A stretch of DNA of 64,000 nt, taken from assembly GCA_027886185.1 (NCBI GenBank), contig WOAB01000619.1, positions 7,812,001-7,876,000 of the forward strand, given 5' to 3'. The stretch is from Rheum nobile. Lineage: Eukaryota; Streptophyta; Magnoliopsida; Caryophyllales; Polygonaceae. Below, piece after piece: positions 35,721 through 46,726 of the stretch (position 1 is its first letter; each line of letters starts with the position of its first letter). The notes below the pieces were generated by a model. That model saw only the letters and a list, made by a program, of their open reading frames with translations. It had not been told where the DNA came from and made no database searches. Position numbers and translations under genes: made by a program.

Positions 35721-36725
35721 AAATGAAATCTGCCCTTGGAAAAAAATCAATATTTTTTGGGTGCATATTATTTGTCGTCATTGTCTCGATGTGATGCATA
35801 TAGAGAAGAACATATGTGATAGTGTGATTGGCACATTGTTGGATATTTCTGGAAAAAGTAAAGATCATTTGAAAGCACAGATGGACTTGTTAGAACTAGA
35901 TATCATGCAGGAGCTTCAACCTAAATTATCTGATGATGGTGAATGTATTGAAATGGCAAAGTCAAGCTTTTGGATGACATTGGATGAGAAGAGCAGATTT
36001 GTAGTGTCATTAAGAATGTCAAGTTGCCACAAGTTTGTGATTCCAACATTTCACAATGTGTTCAAATGAAGGACATGAAGATTGCATGTTACAAGAGCCA
36101 TGATGCTCACTTCATGATGCAATATTTACTTCCAATTGTTGCGAAGATAAGTTTGCACAAGGATGTTGTTGAACCTTTGATGAGACTGGGTGCTTTTTTC
36201 AAGGTTATATGCAGTAAAGTTATTGGTTCTAAAGATTTGGAATATCTGCAATCAGATATTACTGAGGTTTTATGTCAGTTTGAAATGATATTTCCTCCTG
36301 CTTTTTTCGACATTATGGTTCACTTGTCTAGCCACTTAGTTGAAGAGATTAGATTTGGGAGGGGGGGGGGGGGGGCTGTTTGTGTGAGATGGATGTATCC
36401 GATTGAAAGAGACCTTGGAAGGTTAAAGTCTTTTGTTCGGAATAAGAGTCACCTAGAAGGATCAATTGCAGAAGCTTACTTAGCAGGTGAATGTGTTACT
36501 TTTTGCTCTAGATATCTGGATCATGGACGCCCAATTATAGATGAGCACATGAAGACTAATGTCTCTCGTTCTATTTTTCCGAAGATTGGTCAGCCTATAA
36601 AGGGATGGGAAATACAAACAAGAAAGAACAAAAAAGCGTTGCAAGATTGATATGATCAAGTGGGGTCAAGCACATCGCTACATTTTATTCAATTGCCAAG
36701 ATGAGGAAGTTGAGAGATACATTAG

Positions 36726-36819
36726 GTAATAGAACTACTTTATTTCTCGGTTTTTATATTTATTCTAAATCTTACTTGCTGAATTTATTAAACTTAAACT
36801 CTATTTCTATATAATGTAG
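36726..36819 (+). other. Intron in the TNP2 gene
   Basis: The donor follows gagagatacattag as gtaatag and the acceptor is ataatgtag before tgaacatgagg. Splicing keeps the frame (YIS-EHEALVTNKKQR), matching the usual TNP2 sequence there. Confidence 0.7.
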
Positions 36820-37561
36820 TGAACATGAGGCACTTGTTACTAACAAAAAGCAGAGGAAGTGGGATACTGCTCAAAATCATGGTAATGATTTTGTTGATTG
36901 GTTTGGATAGAAAGTTCAGCTCAAGCTTGGTCAAGGTCTACATGTGCCAGACTTTATCCAACAGTTATTTGTTGGTCCTTCTTTCTTTGTAGAAAGATAC
37001 AACGGTTATTTCGCCAATGGCTATAAGTTTCACACTATGAGGCGTGATAGAAATTGTGTGACAGAAAACAGTGGAGTGACTTTAACGGCATTAACTCCAA
37101 GCTTTGGAAGTACTAAAGATCAGCATCCTATTATGGGAGATGTCACTTACTATGGATCAATTGAAGATATTATTGAGATTTTCTATGAAGATAATTTTAG
37201 TGTCGTCTTATTTGGTTGTGAATGGTTCCAATATGAGGAAGACATTGATGGAATTGTTCGAATCAGCCGTAAAAAGCTGATTTCTAAACATGAATTCATC
37301 TTGGCATCTCAAGCTAGTCAGGTTTTTAATGTTGAAGACCCATTATCACCCGATTGGAATTATGTTGTTCATTAGCTTCCTAGAGATCATTCTAATGCTA
37401 AGGATGAAGGAACTGATGGATTTGCTAACACGTATTGGAGGGAATCTTATCGTTCTCGAAAGAGATTTACTAGTGCTGATTGTGATGTGGAGCTTAGTCT
37501 TACTAGAGAGGATGTACATGCAACAATCATTGACGTGTCTGGAAATGTTCTAGCTGAATAG

Positions 37562-38018
37562 ATGACTCTTTCTCATTTACTTATGTTTTGTTCACATTGT
37601 GTTTCAAGTATTATATTAGTGAAATATGTACTTTGTTTTTGGAAATTTACTCTTGAATTTGTGCTTCAAATTGTTCAGATTTTGTTTTAGAAAGGTTCAT
37701 TCATTCTTGATTATTTGGTTTTAATTGATTTGAACGGGGGATTGTGTTTATTAAGACTAATATGTTATGTTTGAGTTTCTTTTTTGTGTAGTGTCCAGTT
37801 GATGAAAACATGATTACTTATGAATATGCTCTTCCAAAATACTTATATGTGCTTAATACAAATCTCTAGTTTTTAACTAATGGCACTTAGATTAGTTATT
37901 CCCAAATTATACTGGTGTAAACAATCGATGCAGGAGTTGAATGTGCATTAGTTGAGTTGATCATCCTTAATATTAGTCTCTTTTAATAATATATGAACAT
38001 TTCTCTTTTGGAGTGCAG
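37562..38018 (+). other. Gap between the transposase gene and the bZIP fragment
   Basis: AT-rich non-coding DNA. The last part (ttctcttttggagtgcag) reads as the pyrimidine tract and acceptor site of the captured bZIP intron. Confidence 0.5.
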
Positions 38019-38117
38019 AATTCTTGTAAACAGGCCATCTGTTGCACGTTCGAAGGAAAGGAAAATACGATATACTGTTGACTTGGAGAGGAAGGTGCAA
38101 ACTCTGCAGGCCATCAG
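38019..38117 (+). pseudogene. Captured bZIP transcription factor exon
   Basis: One frame reads ILVNRPSVARSKERKIRYTV, then DLERKVQTLQAIR. This is the basic region plus the start of the leucine zipper of plant group I bZIP proteins (VIP1/RF2-like), which usually read ILANRQSAARSKERK. It begins right after an intron-like acceptor (gagtgcag) and ends at a GT (atcag-gttcat), so a genomic exon with its intron edges was captured. The changes Q to P and A to V in the DNA-binding part suggest it no longer works. It lies inside the CACTA element between its two genes. Confidence 0.85.
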
Positions 38118-39251
38118 GTTCATGTTTTACCATGGCCTCGTTAAATATATGTATTTTGATGTCGGGTTTTTTGGCATATATGAACTTCGGTGCATGATTA
38201 TTGTGTGATTGGGGCGTAGATTGGTTGGTTGTCTTCTGCTGTGTTATCTTCCAAGGTAGCTTGTATGTAGTAGGCCTCTTCCATAAATTGATGGGATTTC
38301 CTTCTTAAGAAATAAATCTAAGTGATAAAAAAGCCCCCTCATTAATCAATGTTATTTACATAAAAAAAATGTAGGCACCTATATGCCGTACGCCCTTATG
38401 ATCTTAACAGAACTGTAGAATTGCTAGATTAGTCCATTATAGTGGTAAATGTGATATCTTTGTGATAGGTTATACATTTGAAATGTTCTTTCACAACTAG
38501 AAGTGTGTACACTGTACACCTTTTTTAGTGAAGAGAGATGTGACTGTAGTGAGTAGAAGAGATAGCCTATATCTGTCTGATTTTGTATGGTCTGTTTGAA
38601 TTCTCTCAATTATTGGTAGCATTCTAGAAAAATAATCTCCAACCAGATCATTTAAAATGAGATTCTGCATGTAGTTAAAGTGACATTCTGCATATATATA
38701 CATAATCAATAATATGGGTATACTTTATAATAGCTGAATATTCTGCCAGCCAGTGCATTTGACCACTTCTCCACAAGTTTAGATATTGTGCAAATTATTA
38801 TTTTGAACATTATTATTATGTGTACGGTTTTTTAATAAATGGGTGGTAAAAATTGGAACAAACATTCAAACGTATCTATATGTGAAGTCTCATCAGTTTG
38901 TTGGGATGTCATTCATATGATTTTATGCCTCTTCCTTTGCATTCATTTCGTCACCTCTAAATCATGCTTTTCTTATCAATTTCCATGGATATATTTGAAG
39001 TCTTAGCCAGTGCATTTAGTGTAATGTTAGCCTACATGAATATTGTTAAACGGTACAAAAAGTCAAATAAAAATAATACAAACAGTTGAAGTACAAACAA
39101 AAACTAATCTTTACATATTGTTTATCGATTAATATTCTTCTTAGGTACACTGATATGAAAACAATTTTCTTCTTTAGTATAGGCTATATCTGTCTGATTT
39201 TTTAAGAAACAAAATCTGCCTAATATTGTGTTTTCTGTCTTGACAAAATAG
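38118..39251 (+). other. Non-coding CACTA interior
   Basis: About 1.1 kb of AT-rich DNA with no supported gene. It may include intron remains of the captured bZIP gene and the upstream region of the TNPA-like gene. Confidence 0.4.
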
Positions 39252-40386
39252 ATGGGAAAAAATATGTCATCTCGTCAAAATGGAAGTCTTTGTGAATATG
39301 AAAAGATGAGGATGGAGATACTATGATCAAATGCTGCAAAAATGAAGGCAAAGGGTTATGGTACCTTAGCAAATAAAATTTTGCAAGAAAAGTATGACAA
39401 AATTGCGAAGGGTGTTGCTAATGAGGTTATAGGAGAAGATATGAATTTCCAATATGAGATATAGGAATGTTATTCAATATAATATTGTAGTTTTAATGAC
39501 AAGTTTAGTTATTTGAAATAATATGATTTTGATGTCTCAAACTTTATAGCCTGAACTTGTCTCAAACGTAAGAATGGTTGATAGCCAAGTGAATCACTCT
39601 CAACCAACAACTTTACACGAATATCATAAAGTATGTACTTACTATTTCTATTTTGGCACATGTTTTTTTTTCCTATCTATTATAACTACCTTGACATGCT
39701 TTATAGGTTTCAAGAATGAGAGTTCTTCAAGAGCTAAGAAAGCAAAACAACCACTTACCCAAACATTACCCATGGCTGAATTTCTTGCATCAAAACTCGA
39801 GATAGGCAACAAAAAAAACAAGGAAGTTCAACAACATTAGCCACCACTCTTTGTCCAAGAATCAGATCCGGTTATGAGCAGTGCAACATCTCAAGTTCAA
39901 GTGCAAACTTCGGTCCAACCACCAGAAATTCAACAAAAGAAAATATTGGCTTGGCAGCAGGATAAAAACCACAAGCAATATTGCGCTCTAGGGTCTATGT
40001 CAAGATTTATGAACATGGGAAAATTGCAAGGCTCAAGAGGACAACAAAGCAATGATGTGAATTTCCATGATATAAATGTTAATTCATCTTTGGCTGATGA
40101 ACAATTTAAACCACAACAAATGTAAGTGATCTGGATGGGATTGACGTTTCAGAAGATGATACACATAACCATGTTCAAGTAGCAAATGCACCTGATGAGA
40201 CGATTCAAAATGAAAATTCATGTAGCTTATATTCAAAATATCTAAGATCATTTTATTACTTTACTAGGAAAATTACATTTTTTACACTTTTAATTAGTTA
40301 CTAGAGAGATGAAGCATCGAGGGAGAACCATTTTGGAGAAGATTCATGCGCGTACTATGGACCAACGGGTTCTAGTCTTATTTAAT
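39252..40386 (+). pseudogene. CACTA TNPA-like gene, 5' exons
   Basis: The first exon reads MGKNMSSRQNGSLCEYEKMR with a stop near 39325, then MKAKGYGTLANKILQEKYDK. Further exons include RMRVLQELRKQNNHLP and LGSMSRFMNMGKLQGSRGQQ. The last one before the MULE reads RGRTILEKIHARTMDQRVLV and LFN. The RG(R)T...H position matches the start of the conserved block of plant Transposase_24 (En/Spm TNPA-like) proteins. The gene continues at 58166, directly after the MULE. Several frame breaks are present. Confidence 0.7.
40379..40386. repeat. MULE target site duplication tatttaat (left)
   Basis: Repeated at 58166-58173. One base further out the copies differ (t against c), so it may be a 9-bp duplication with one mismatch. 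Confidence 0.85.
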
Positions 40387-40690
40387 CGAAAAAGCTATAT
40401 GCACCCGAAAATTCGTCTTTATGCACACTATTTTGTGCGTTAAGATTAGCAGTACAAAGGTGTGCATTAAGTGTTAACGTATAAGGGGTAAAATCGGAGG
40501 TTTTTGAAAATACGGCCAACAGACTTGTGCGTCTAAACTTAACGCATTGTGCGTTAAGTTTAACCGCACAACTCTGTTGGGCTTAAATGGACTGGGCTTT
40601 GCACAAGCCCAGTCCATTTAAGTTGTGCGTTAACACTTAACGCACAAATCTGTGCGTTAAGTGTTAACGCACAAGCTGTGCGTATAAGGA
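40387..40690 (+). repeat. MULE left terminal inverted repeat
   Basis: It pairs with 57820-58165. It contains repeated palindromic motifs built from TGTGCGTTAA and TTAACGCACA (for example 40625-40680), probably transposase binding sites. Confidence 0.85.
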
Positions 40691-40803
40691 CGGGCACAAT
40701 TTCTTCTTCCACCATTTTTGCGACGGCGATTTCGAACAAAAAGAAACCCTAATTCTAAATCTCTCAAATTCCGATTCGTATCAACCTTAAACCCAAAATT
40801 GGC

Positions 40804-41018
40804 TATGGATCCATCTTCTTCTCCCCTGGGCGAGTTTTCCGGTTGTTCTGGGGTCGAAAATAGGGCCGACTTGAGGGTGGTGGCTATCGGTGTTGCAGCG
40901 GCGACGATGGGAGCTGGTGGTGACGGAGGAGCTCTGACAGAAGGTGAGGGAGGTGGTGGGTCTGCGGTGGTCGGTGGTGGTGGTCCGACGGCAAGTGTTT
41001 GGGTGACGAATTGGAGGA
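40804..41018 (+). pseudogene. Gly/Ala-rich 5' exon, probably of the MULE PMD gene
   Basis: ATG at 40804 gives MDPSSSPLGEFSGCSG, then ENRADLRVVAIGVAAATMGA and Gly-rich tracts. It runs into the solo LTR at 41019. Sequence after the LTR (44115 on) continues as an acidic/Arg-rich stretch. It may be the disordered N-terminus of the PMD gene downstream; that link is inference. The longer ORF with an earlier start at 40718 begins inside the end region. Confidence 0.4.
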
Positions 41019-44000
41019 TGTAATAACCCACTTAACATAAAAGGGTAATATAGTAATTTTAAAGTGGTAAAAATAAAAGTTTTGAAATTTATTTTATTTT
41101 TTTAGAGGAATAATTTAAACTTTCATGAACTTAGGTTCAATGGTTGAGATGTGATAATTTTTGGTACAAAGTATATCACATGAGTAATAATATACGGTGT
41201 TAAAATAAATAAATAAGTATAACAAATAATGTAATTTTAGAATTTTAAATAACATAAAAGGTCATAAGAATTATTATGTTGTCCATAAAGGGATAAAATA
41301 ATAATTATCCTAAGTATGTTATTTCATTAAGTTAATGATGATTTAAATTATGATTAACTTTATTTTAATTATTATTTAGATAAAAATTATCAAATTTGAC
41401 CTAGAATATTTAAATCAAGTTTAACAATTGTTTGTTAAAGATTTAAGTATGGTCAAATTCATAAGAATAATAACTTAAGTTTATCTTAACCTAAGTTAAA
41501 ATTTTCTATAAATTAGTTTTGGGTTAAAATAATATTATAAACTTAGAATATTAAGATAAATAAATTTGGGTAAGTTTTGTGATTTTTATAAGTTAAAATA
41601 AGGGCATTTTTTCCACAACTTAAGAAAGTTGGGCAAAAGTGTGCAAATAGGCCAAATAAGCGGGGGTTGTGTGCAGTTAACCCAAAAGTGGGTCTTCTTC
41701 TTCCTCCCTCAAGCAGCAGCCATGCGTGGAGCTTTATAAGCTTCAATGGCAGAAATTCGCGAGCCTTGGATCCGTTTGAGCCAATTGATGGTTGGGAATT
41801 GAAGAATACTTTATCCTCCGCGTAATTCCTCCATCAATTGGATTGAATGTCGTCTCAAGTCGTGAAATTTCAGCCACAAAACCCACGCGTCGTCTAGGTG
41901 GCCGAATTGAACAAATCCAAAATGGATCATTTCGTCTACAATTGGAGGAATTAATGAGAGGGGTTTTGTTAATCGCATTACCACCTACAAGAACCATATA
42001 AAATCCCTCCCAATCTGACCCCCAAATCATCCAATTTCGAAGTCCAATCTCAAGAACCCTAAATCCCAAGTTCGGTTTTTCTTCTGTAAAATGCGAGCAC
42101 TTGGGAGCTTCAATCTGGAAATTGGCGGTACCCCTAGCTTCGTCTTTGAGTCCTCTACAAAAGCCCCATCCTCCCACCACCGGGCCGCCAATTTCGCCGG
42201 AAACGCAAGCAGCCCTCCGCGCGGGTATTTTTTGGGATTTTTGCTCCGATTTCCAATTTCTTTTATTTTATTTGATTATTATTTGGCTTAATTAAGGTTA
42301 ATTAAATTAATCTTAATTACTGAATAATAAGATGGAATTAATTTGATTTTAATAAAATTAAAATTAAATTATTTAAAATTACTTTGGGTATTATCTTAGA
42401 CTATGAATGGTTAAAATATTAACTTTTCATTTGGTTAATATTTTGGAGAAAAAATTCTGGACTTTATAAATAAATTATGAGATTTATTTATTCGTGAAAA
42501 GATTATTTAGAATATATGATTAATTGATTTTTAATCGTATAGATAATCGTCCTAACGATTAAGCCTTGAAAAATGAATTAATAGGAGATAAATTAATTTA
42601 ATTTAAATCTTGAGACATATACCCTTCAAAATTCAGTATTAAATAAATTATCTAATTATAATTTATTTTGTGGGTGATTCGGGTACGTCTCGGATTTGCT
42701 TCTGGAACGAAAATAGAGCAGAGATTCAAGTTGCTACTCGGAAACAACCATCCCCGGGATACCGTTCATCTCTTTGTGATTCAAGGCAAGTGGCGGTTCG
42801 CTCTTGCTTATGTATTCCATATTTTTCTTAATTGACAATTAATTTATTGTCTTAATTAAGTTGGATAAATATTCTTCATTTATCGTTTGAGAACTTGTGT
42901 GTTAAAGTGTTGTGTAAAAAAAACTTTTTTATTAGGTTGTATATATGTTAGCTATAACCCTTATATATATATAATATGGTGCTAGATAATAATTGGTGTG
43001 GATTGTTGTGCTTTGGTGTGAACAATAATTGCTAGTTAGCACGAGTATTCGTAGGAACGCTATAACCTTGCGAGGTTTAACTGTTTCTTTATAACTTGGT
43101 ATTAGGAGAATAATTGCCCTAATACTTTTGATCATGACCTACCCTTATTTTATATAAGTGGTGGTGCACTTAGCTAGTGCCGAAATTCGGGATTCGTTTC
43201 ATGTTCTATATCTCATTGCGAGATTGGTGTGGATTAAAAACTTTAACGTAAATGCGTGTTTTGAAATTAAATAAGATAAGTGTCGTTTTGCACATAATTA
43301 ATATACCCTCGGACAAGAAGTACAACATGGAACCCGCCCGGTCTCTTGTCTAAAGTAAGTCCCCTTTCCAATCTGGATTCGCATTATGCGGTGAGGTTGG
43401 TCGAGGACCCACATATTCAACGAGATGTTTTTAAAACTTTGTGTGTGAAAATATAATGTTCCTAAACAAATTCATGTAATTTCCCATAAGACTCAATTCA
43501 TTGGATTCTTCTATTTAATCATACATCTTCATTCTATTCGGTAGAAGTCTATAGTCATATACCGTTTACCGAGTTTTATTCGGGAAACAAGGATAGTGAT
43601 TATATACGACTACGAGAACCAATCTATTTTGACCCTTGCATAGTCTTTCATTAGCCTAACCAACCGTTTCTATTCCTTGCATGGTTGGTGTCATCCGTTC
43701 TATACGGCATATCAGAGGTTGGTCCCCGACGATTCGAATTAACCAATCAATAAGAAGGCTTGCAGTTGAAGGTTGTATTTTAAGAAGTAATACCTTAAAG
43801 GTGTGTATGTTTTGAATATATGTAATACTTAGTCATGTAGTTAGTATTTGTTCAAAAGTCTTCCGCTGTAACTTAAAAAGTCTTCCGCAGTAATTTCACT
43901 ATGTTGTATTTACTTCCTTCTCATTTTACGAGAGGAATTTTAATAAAAGATCGAGTTCCTATATAAAAGTCTTTCGATATTTACTCTGTCATTATTTAAC

Positions 44001-44114
44001 ATTCAGTTATTTATTTACGCTTAATTGTTCCGATTAAACCCTAGGATGACTTTGGGCATTAACGTCCGAGGTCACTAGCGTGTGGCACTACCGACATAAG
44101 TCGGGGGTGTTACA
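41019..44114 (+). mobile_element. Solo LTR, family B, copy 2
   Basis: A 3096-bp piece starting TGTAATAACCC and ending GGGGGTGTTACA, flanked by gagga at 41014-41018 and 44115-44119. It is homologous along its length to 20778-23391 (for example the block tagcacgagtattcgtagga), with indels. No ORF in it is supported. Confidence 0.92.
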
Positions 44115-45359
44115 GAGGAGACGGAGGAGGAGGAGGGGTTAGTTTTTAGTCAACCTCGACGACCGGCCTGAGCAGTGGAGGACGAGGAGGTGGTGGAGGC
44201 CATGGTGTTGACTGGTGGTGCTAGACGACCGGTGACCTGATCGACACCCGTTCCAGATATGCCGGTCGACGTTCTTGTGACTCCCGCACCCGCACCGATA
44301 GACATCCACCAAGTATGTAATGCGTTTTAAATTCGTAATAACAATTTCGTTTTGAAATTAAATTGTAAATTTATATGCATAATATTTTAGATTTCATTTT
44401 GAATTAGAATTTAGATTTTGATAGAATTTAGATTCGTTAATTTAGAATTGAAACGAAATTGTTAGAAACGAATATTATTGTATTTGATATCAAATTAGGG
44501 TTTGGGGTTTAAAAACAAATATCATGAAATCTAATTTAGAATTAGTAAAATTGGATACGAAATTGGTTATGAAATTGATCGAATTTATGAAAACGAATAT
44601 TATGAAACTAGAATTTAGATTTTGGGTATGAATTTATATTCGTTTAGAATTTAGATATGAACTTAGATTCGTTTGATTGATTTTAGAATTGAAACGAAAT
44701 TATTAGAATTATGAAATTAGAAATTAGATTTTGGATACATGAATCTAGATTCGTTAGATTTTGGATATTAATATAGATTCGTTAGATTTTAGAATTGAAA
44801 CGAAATTGAACGAATATTATGAAATTAGAATTTGTATTTTAGATATGAATTTAGATTCTTTAGTTTTTTATATGAATTTAGATTCGTTAGATTTGTTTGA
44901 TTTTAGAATTGAAATGAAATTGTTTAAATTTTATATTTTATTTCATTATTGTTTTTTTATTGAATATTATCGTATAAATGATTATTTTATTGTTGCAAAA
45001 TGTAATTCTATATTGCAAATACGATTAGAATTCAGATTTCATTATTAGGAATTAGATTTGATTAGAATTTGGAAATATAAATTAGGATATAATTAGATTT
45101 CATTATTAGAAATTTAACTTCTAATAATGAAATCAAATATTTAATGAAATTCGATTAGAATTTAGATTTTCTTCTAAATTCTAATTATATTTCTTTAAAT
45201 CTAATTGGATTGATATAAAATTGAGATTTCATATCCAATTAGAAATGAATTTTGTAATGAAATTAAATTGAAATTAAATTTCGTTATAATGAAATATAAA
45301 ACAAATGCGATTGTCAAACAAATACGTTTTTATTAAATTACAAAATAAATAATTTAGGC
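44115..45359 (+). repeat. MULE interior with degenerate AT-rich tandem repeats
   Basis: 44120-44320 is GC-rich and may be an exon end (ACCAA then gtatgt). From about 44330 to 45340 variants of gaatttagattcgttagatt and agaattgaaacgaaatt recur many times, a decayed short tandem repeat, probably in an intron. The ORF at 44761-45048 is made of it and is not a gene. Confidence 0.6.
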
Positions 45360-46721
45360 CGTACGGACGCCTTGGGAGGTTCTGAGGGACTTACACATCC
45401 GGCTCCAATAGCCGACCGACGTGGTGTGCCTCAAAAGCACATCTCTGATACTGTGCGTTGCCGCACTGCTGAGGTACGAGCAAATCTATTAGGTCCAAAG
45501 ACCCCACTTCCACAACCTTCTGCTCAGACAGAGGATGCCACCATGGAGGATGCCTACGTCAAACCAGGTGACGATATGGCGGTTGATGAGCAGGCCACGA
45601 GATGTCAGACGATGCAGAGGACCAAGAGGGAGAGTTTATGGTTTCATTTGATCTGATTCCGTCGACCGAGGATCTGAGGACGGATTACAGTTTCCCTACC
45701 AGTTCCCCTCATTTTTCCAATCATGGTCCCTCCCCCATTCCCTCCTCAGATCAGACCGTTTCTTTCTGCCCCCATTTTGATTCAGTTGCGAGTCCTTCCC
45801 CTCCACCCGCTCCTTTTCATTCACCAACTACAACTGTTCGGCCCGTTCTAGGGCAGGCTCCTTTGATGCCAGGAGGGTCACGCATAAATGTCCTCCTTCC
45901 TAGCTACACCACACACATTGCCAGGGCTATTTATGACCTGACCCCTCTTGCCCCTCCTCCTCTTGCTATCCATGTCCCGCCCCTCCATGCCCTTCTGCGA
46001 TAGAGATGCAGGAGACGTCGAGGAGAGGACGCCCCAATTGTAGAGGCCGCTCCAGCGGCTGCTCCAGATGCTGTTTAGGCTCCTCGTCATTCAGGACGTC
46101 AGCGGCGCCAAGAGACTCGGTATTTGGTATGTATTTTAGTGCAATCCCCCGTTTTAGGTGAAGTTTAAGTTTTATTTGTTAATTTCGTAACTAATATTAA
46201 TTATCGAACCTTCAGACTCGTAAGGTCTTGAGGGTCCACATCCACGTCGGCTGGACCACTGAGCTGGAGCAGTTTATTAGACATGGGCCAGATTCATGGT
46301 TTCAGCTAGCAGAGCGTAGTGGTCTCACACATCTACGCATTCTAGGCACCGGGATAGTTGATCCCGTCCTGATCTCGACATTTGTCGAGAGAGATGGCAC
46401 TCTAAGACGTCTTTGTTCCATTTCCCATGGGGCAAGATGAACATTACACTCCATGATATTTATGAGATACTCAAGGTGTCCATTGACGGGATGAGCTGTA
46501 CACCAGCAGAGGATATGGCTGATCCAGAGGTCAAACAGAGGATCGCCTAGGCTCTTGGTATGGCTATTACTCAGGTCGACTAGTGGTACAAGGACGTCGG
46601 CATTCCTTTGCAGTATCTGCAAGACACACTCACCAGGATGATGTAGATCGAGGAGAGGGACGAGAGCGTCATCGCTTCATTTTATATGTTCTTGCTGCTT
46701 GGCACTACAGTCTTGGTCGAC

Positions 46722-46726
46722 AAGTC
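46722..46726. repeat. Duplication aagtc flanking the LTR-SINE composite (left)
   Basis: It matches 49531-49535. Removing everything between, with one copy, restores an uninterrupted PMD reading frame. Confidence 0.7.

Larger units (their letters stand above)
34105..37561 (+). pseudogene. TNP2-type CACTA transposase (TNPD), broken
   Basis: It starts MDTSNLKWWMFPRWSKEYEK, the usual opening of plant TNP2 proteins, then NEIRCPCKVCHL. The TNP2 domain follows with LGLDYIKIDMCPSDYMLYW, PVMLSNYNLPSWM, WSTKGKLACPCCHYDT, HRRVLEKNHPYRR and CLDVMHIEKNICDS. A DUF4218-like part has IFPPAFFDIMVHLSSHLVEE and RWMYPIERDLGRLKSFVRNK. An intron (about 36726-36819, GT...AG) comes before a DUF4216-like C-terminus (FANGYKFHTMRR, YYGSIEDIIEIFYED). 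Defects: stops at 34165-34167, near 35074, near 35338, near 36908 and 37373, and a one-base frameshift near 36005. An Asn/Lys/Glu low-complexity insert lies at 35580-35720. It would cut and paste the CACTA element. Confidence 0.88.

Noticed and set aside
35551..35868. Minus-strand ORF rich in Leu and Val
   Set aside because: Antisense of the Asn/Lys/Glu microsatellite in the transposase.
36361..36376. Poly-G run in the transposase as a functional G-rich signal
   Set aside because: It encodes a Gly stretch where relatives have a short loop, and may be a homopolymer length error; no second G-run to form a quadruplex.
44761..45048. ORF of 95 codons made of Ile/Asp/Asn repeats
   Set aside because: Created by the AT-rich tandem repeat gaatttagattcgttaga.
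45878..46090. Minus-strand ORF overlapping the PMD gene
   Set aside because: Shadow of the Pro-rich PMD N-terminal exon.
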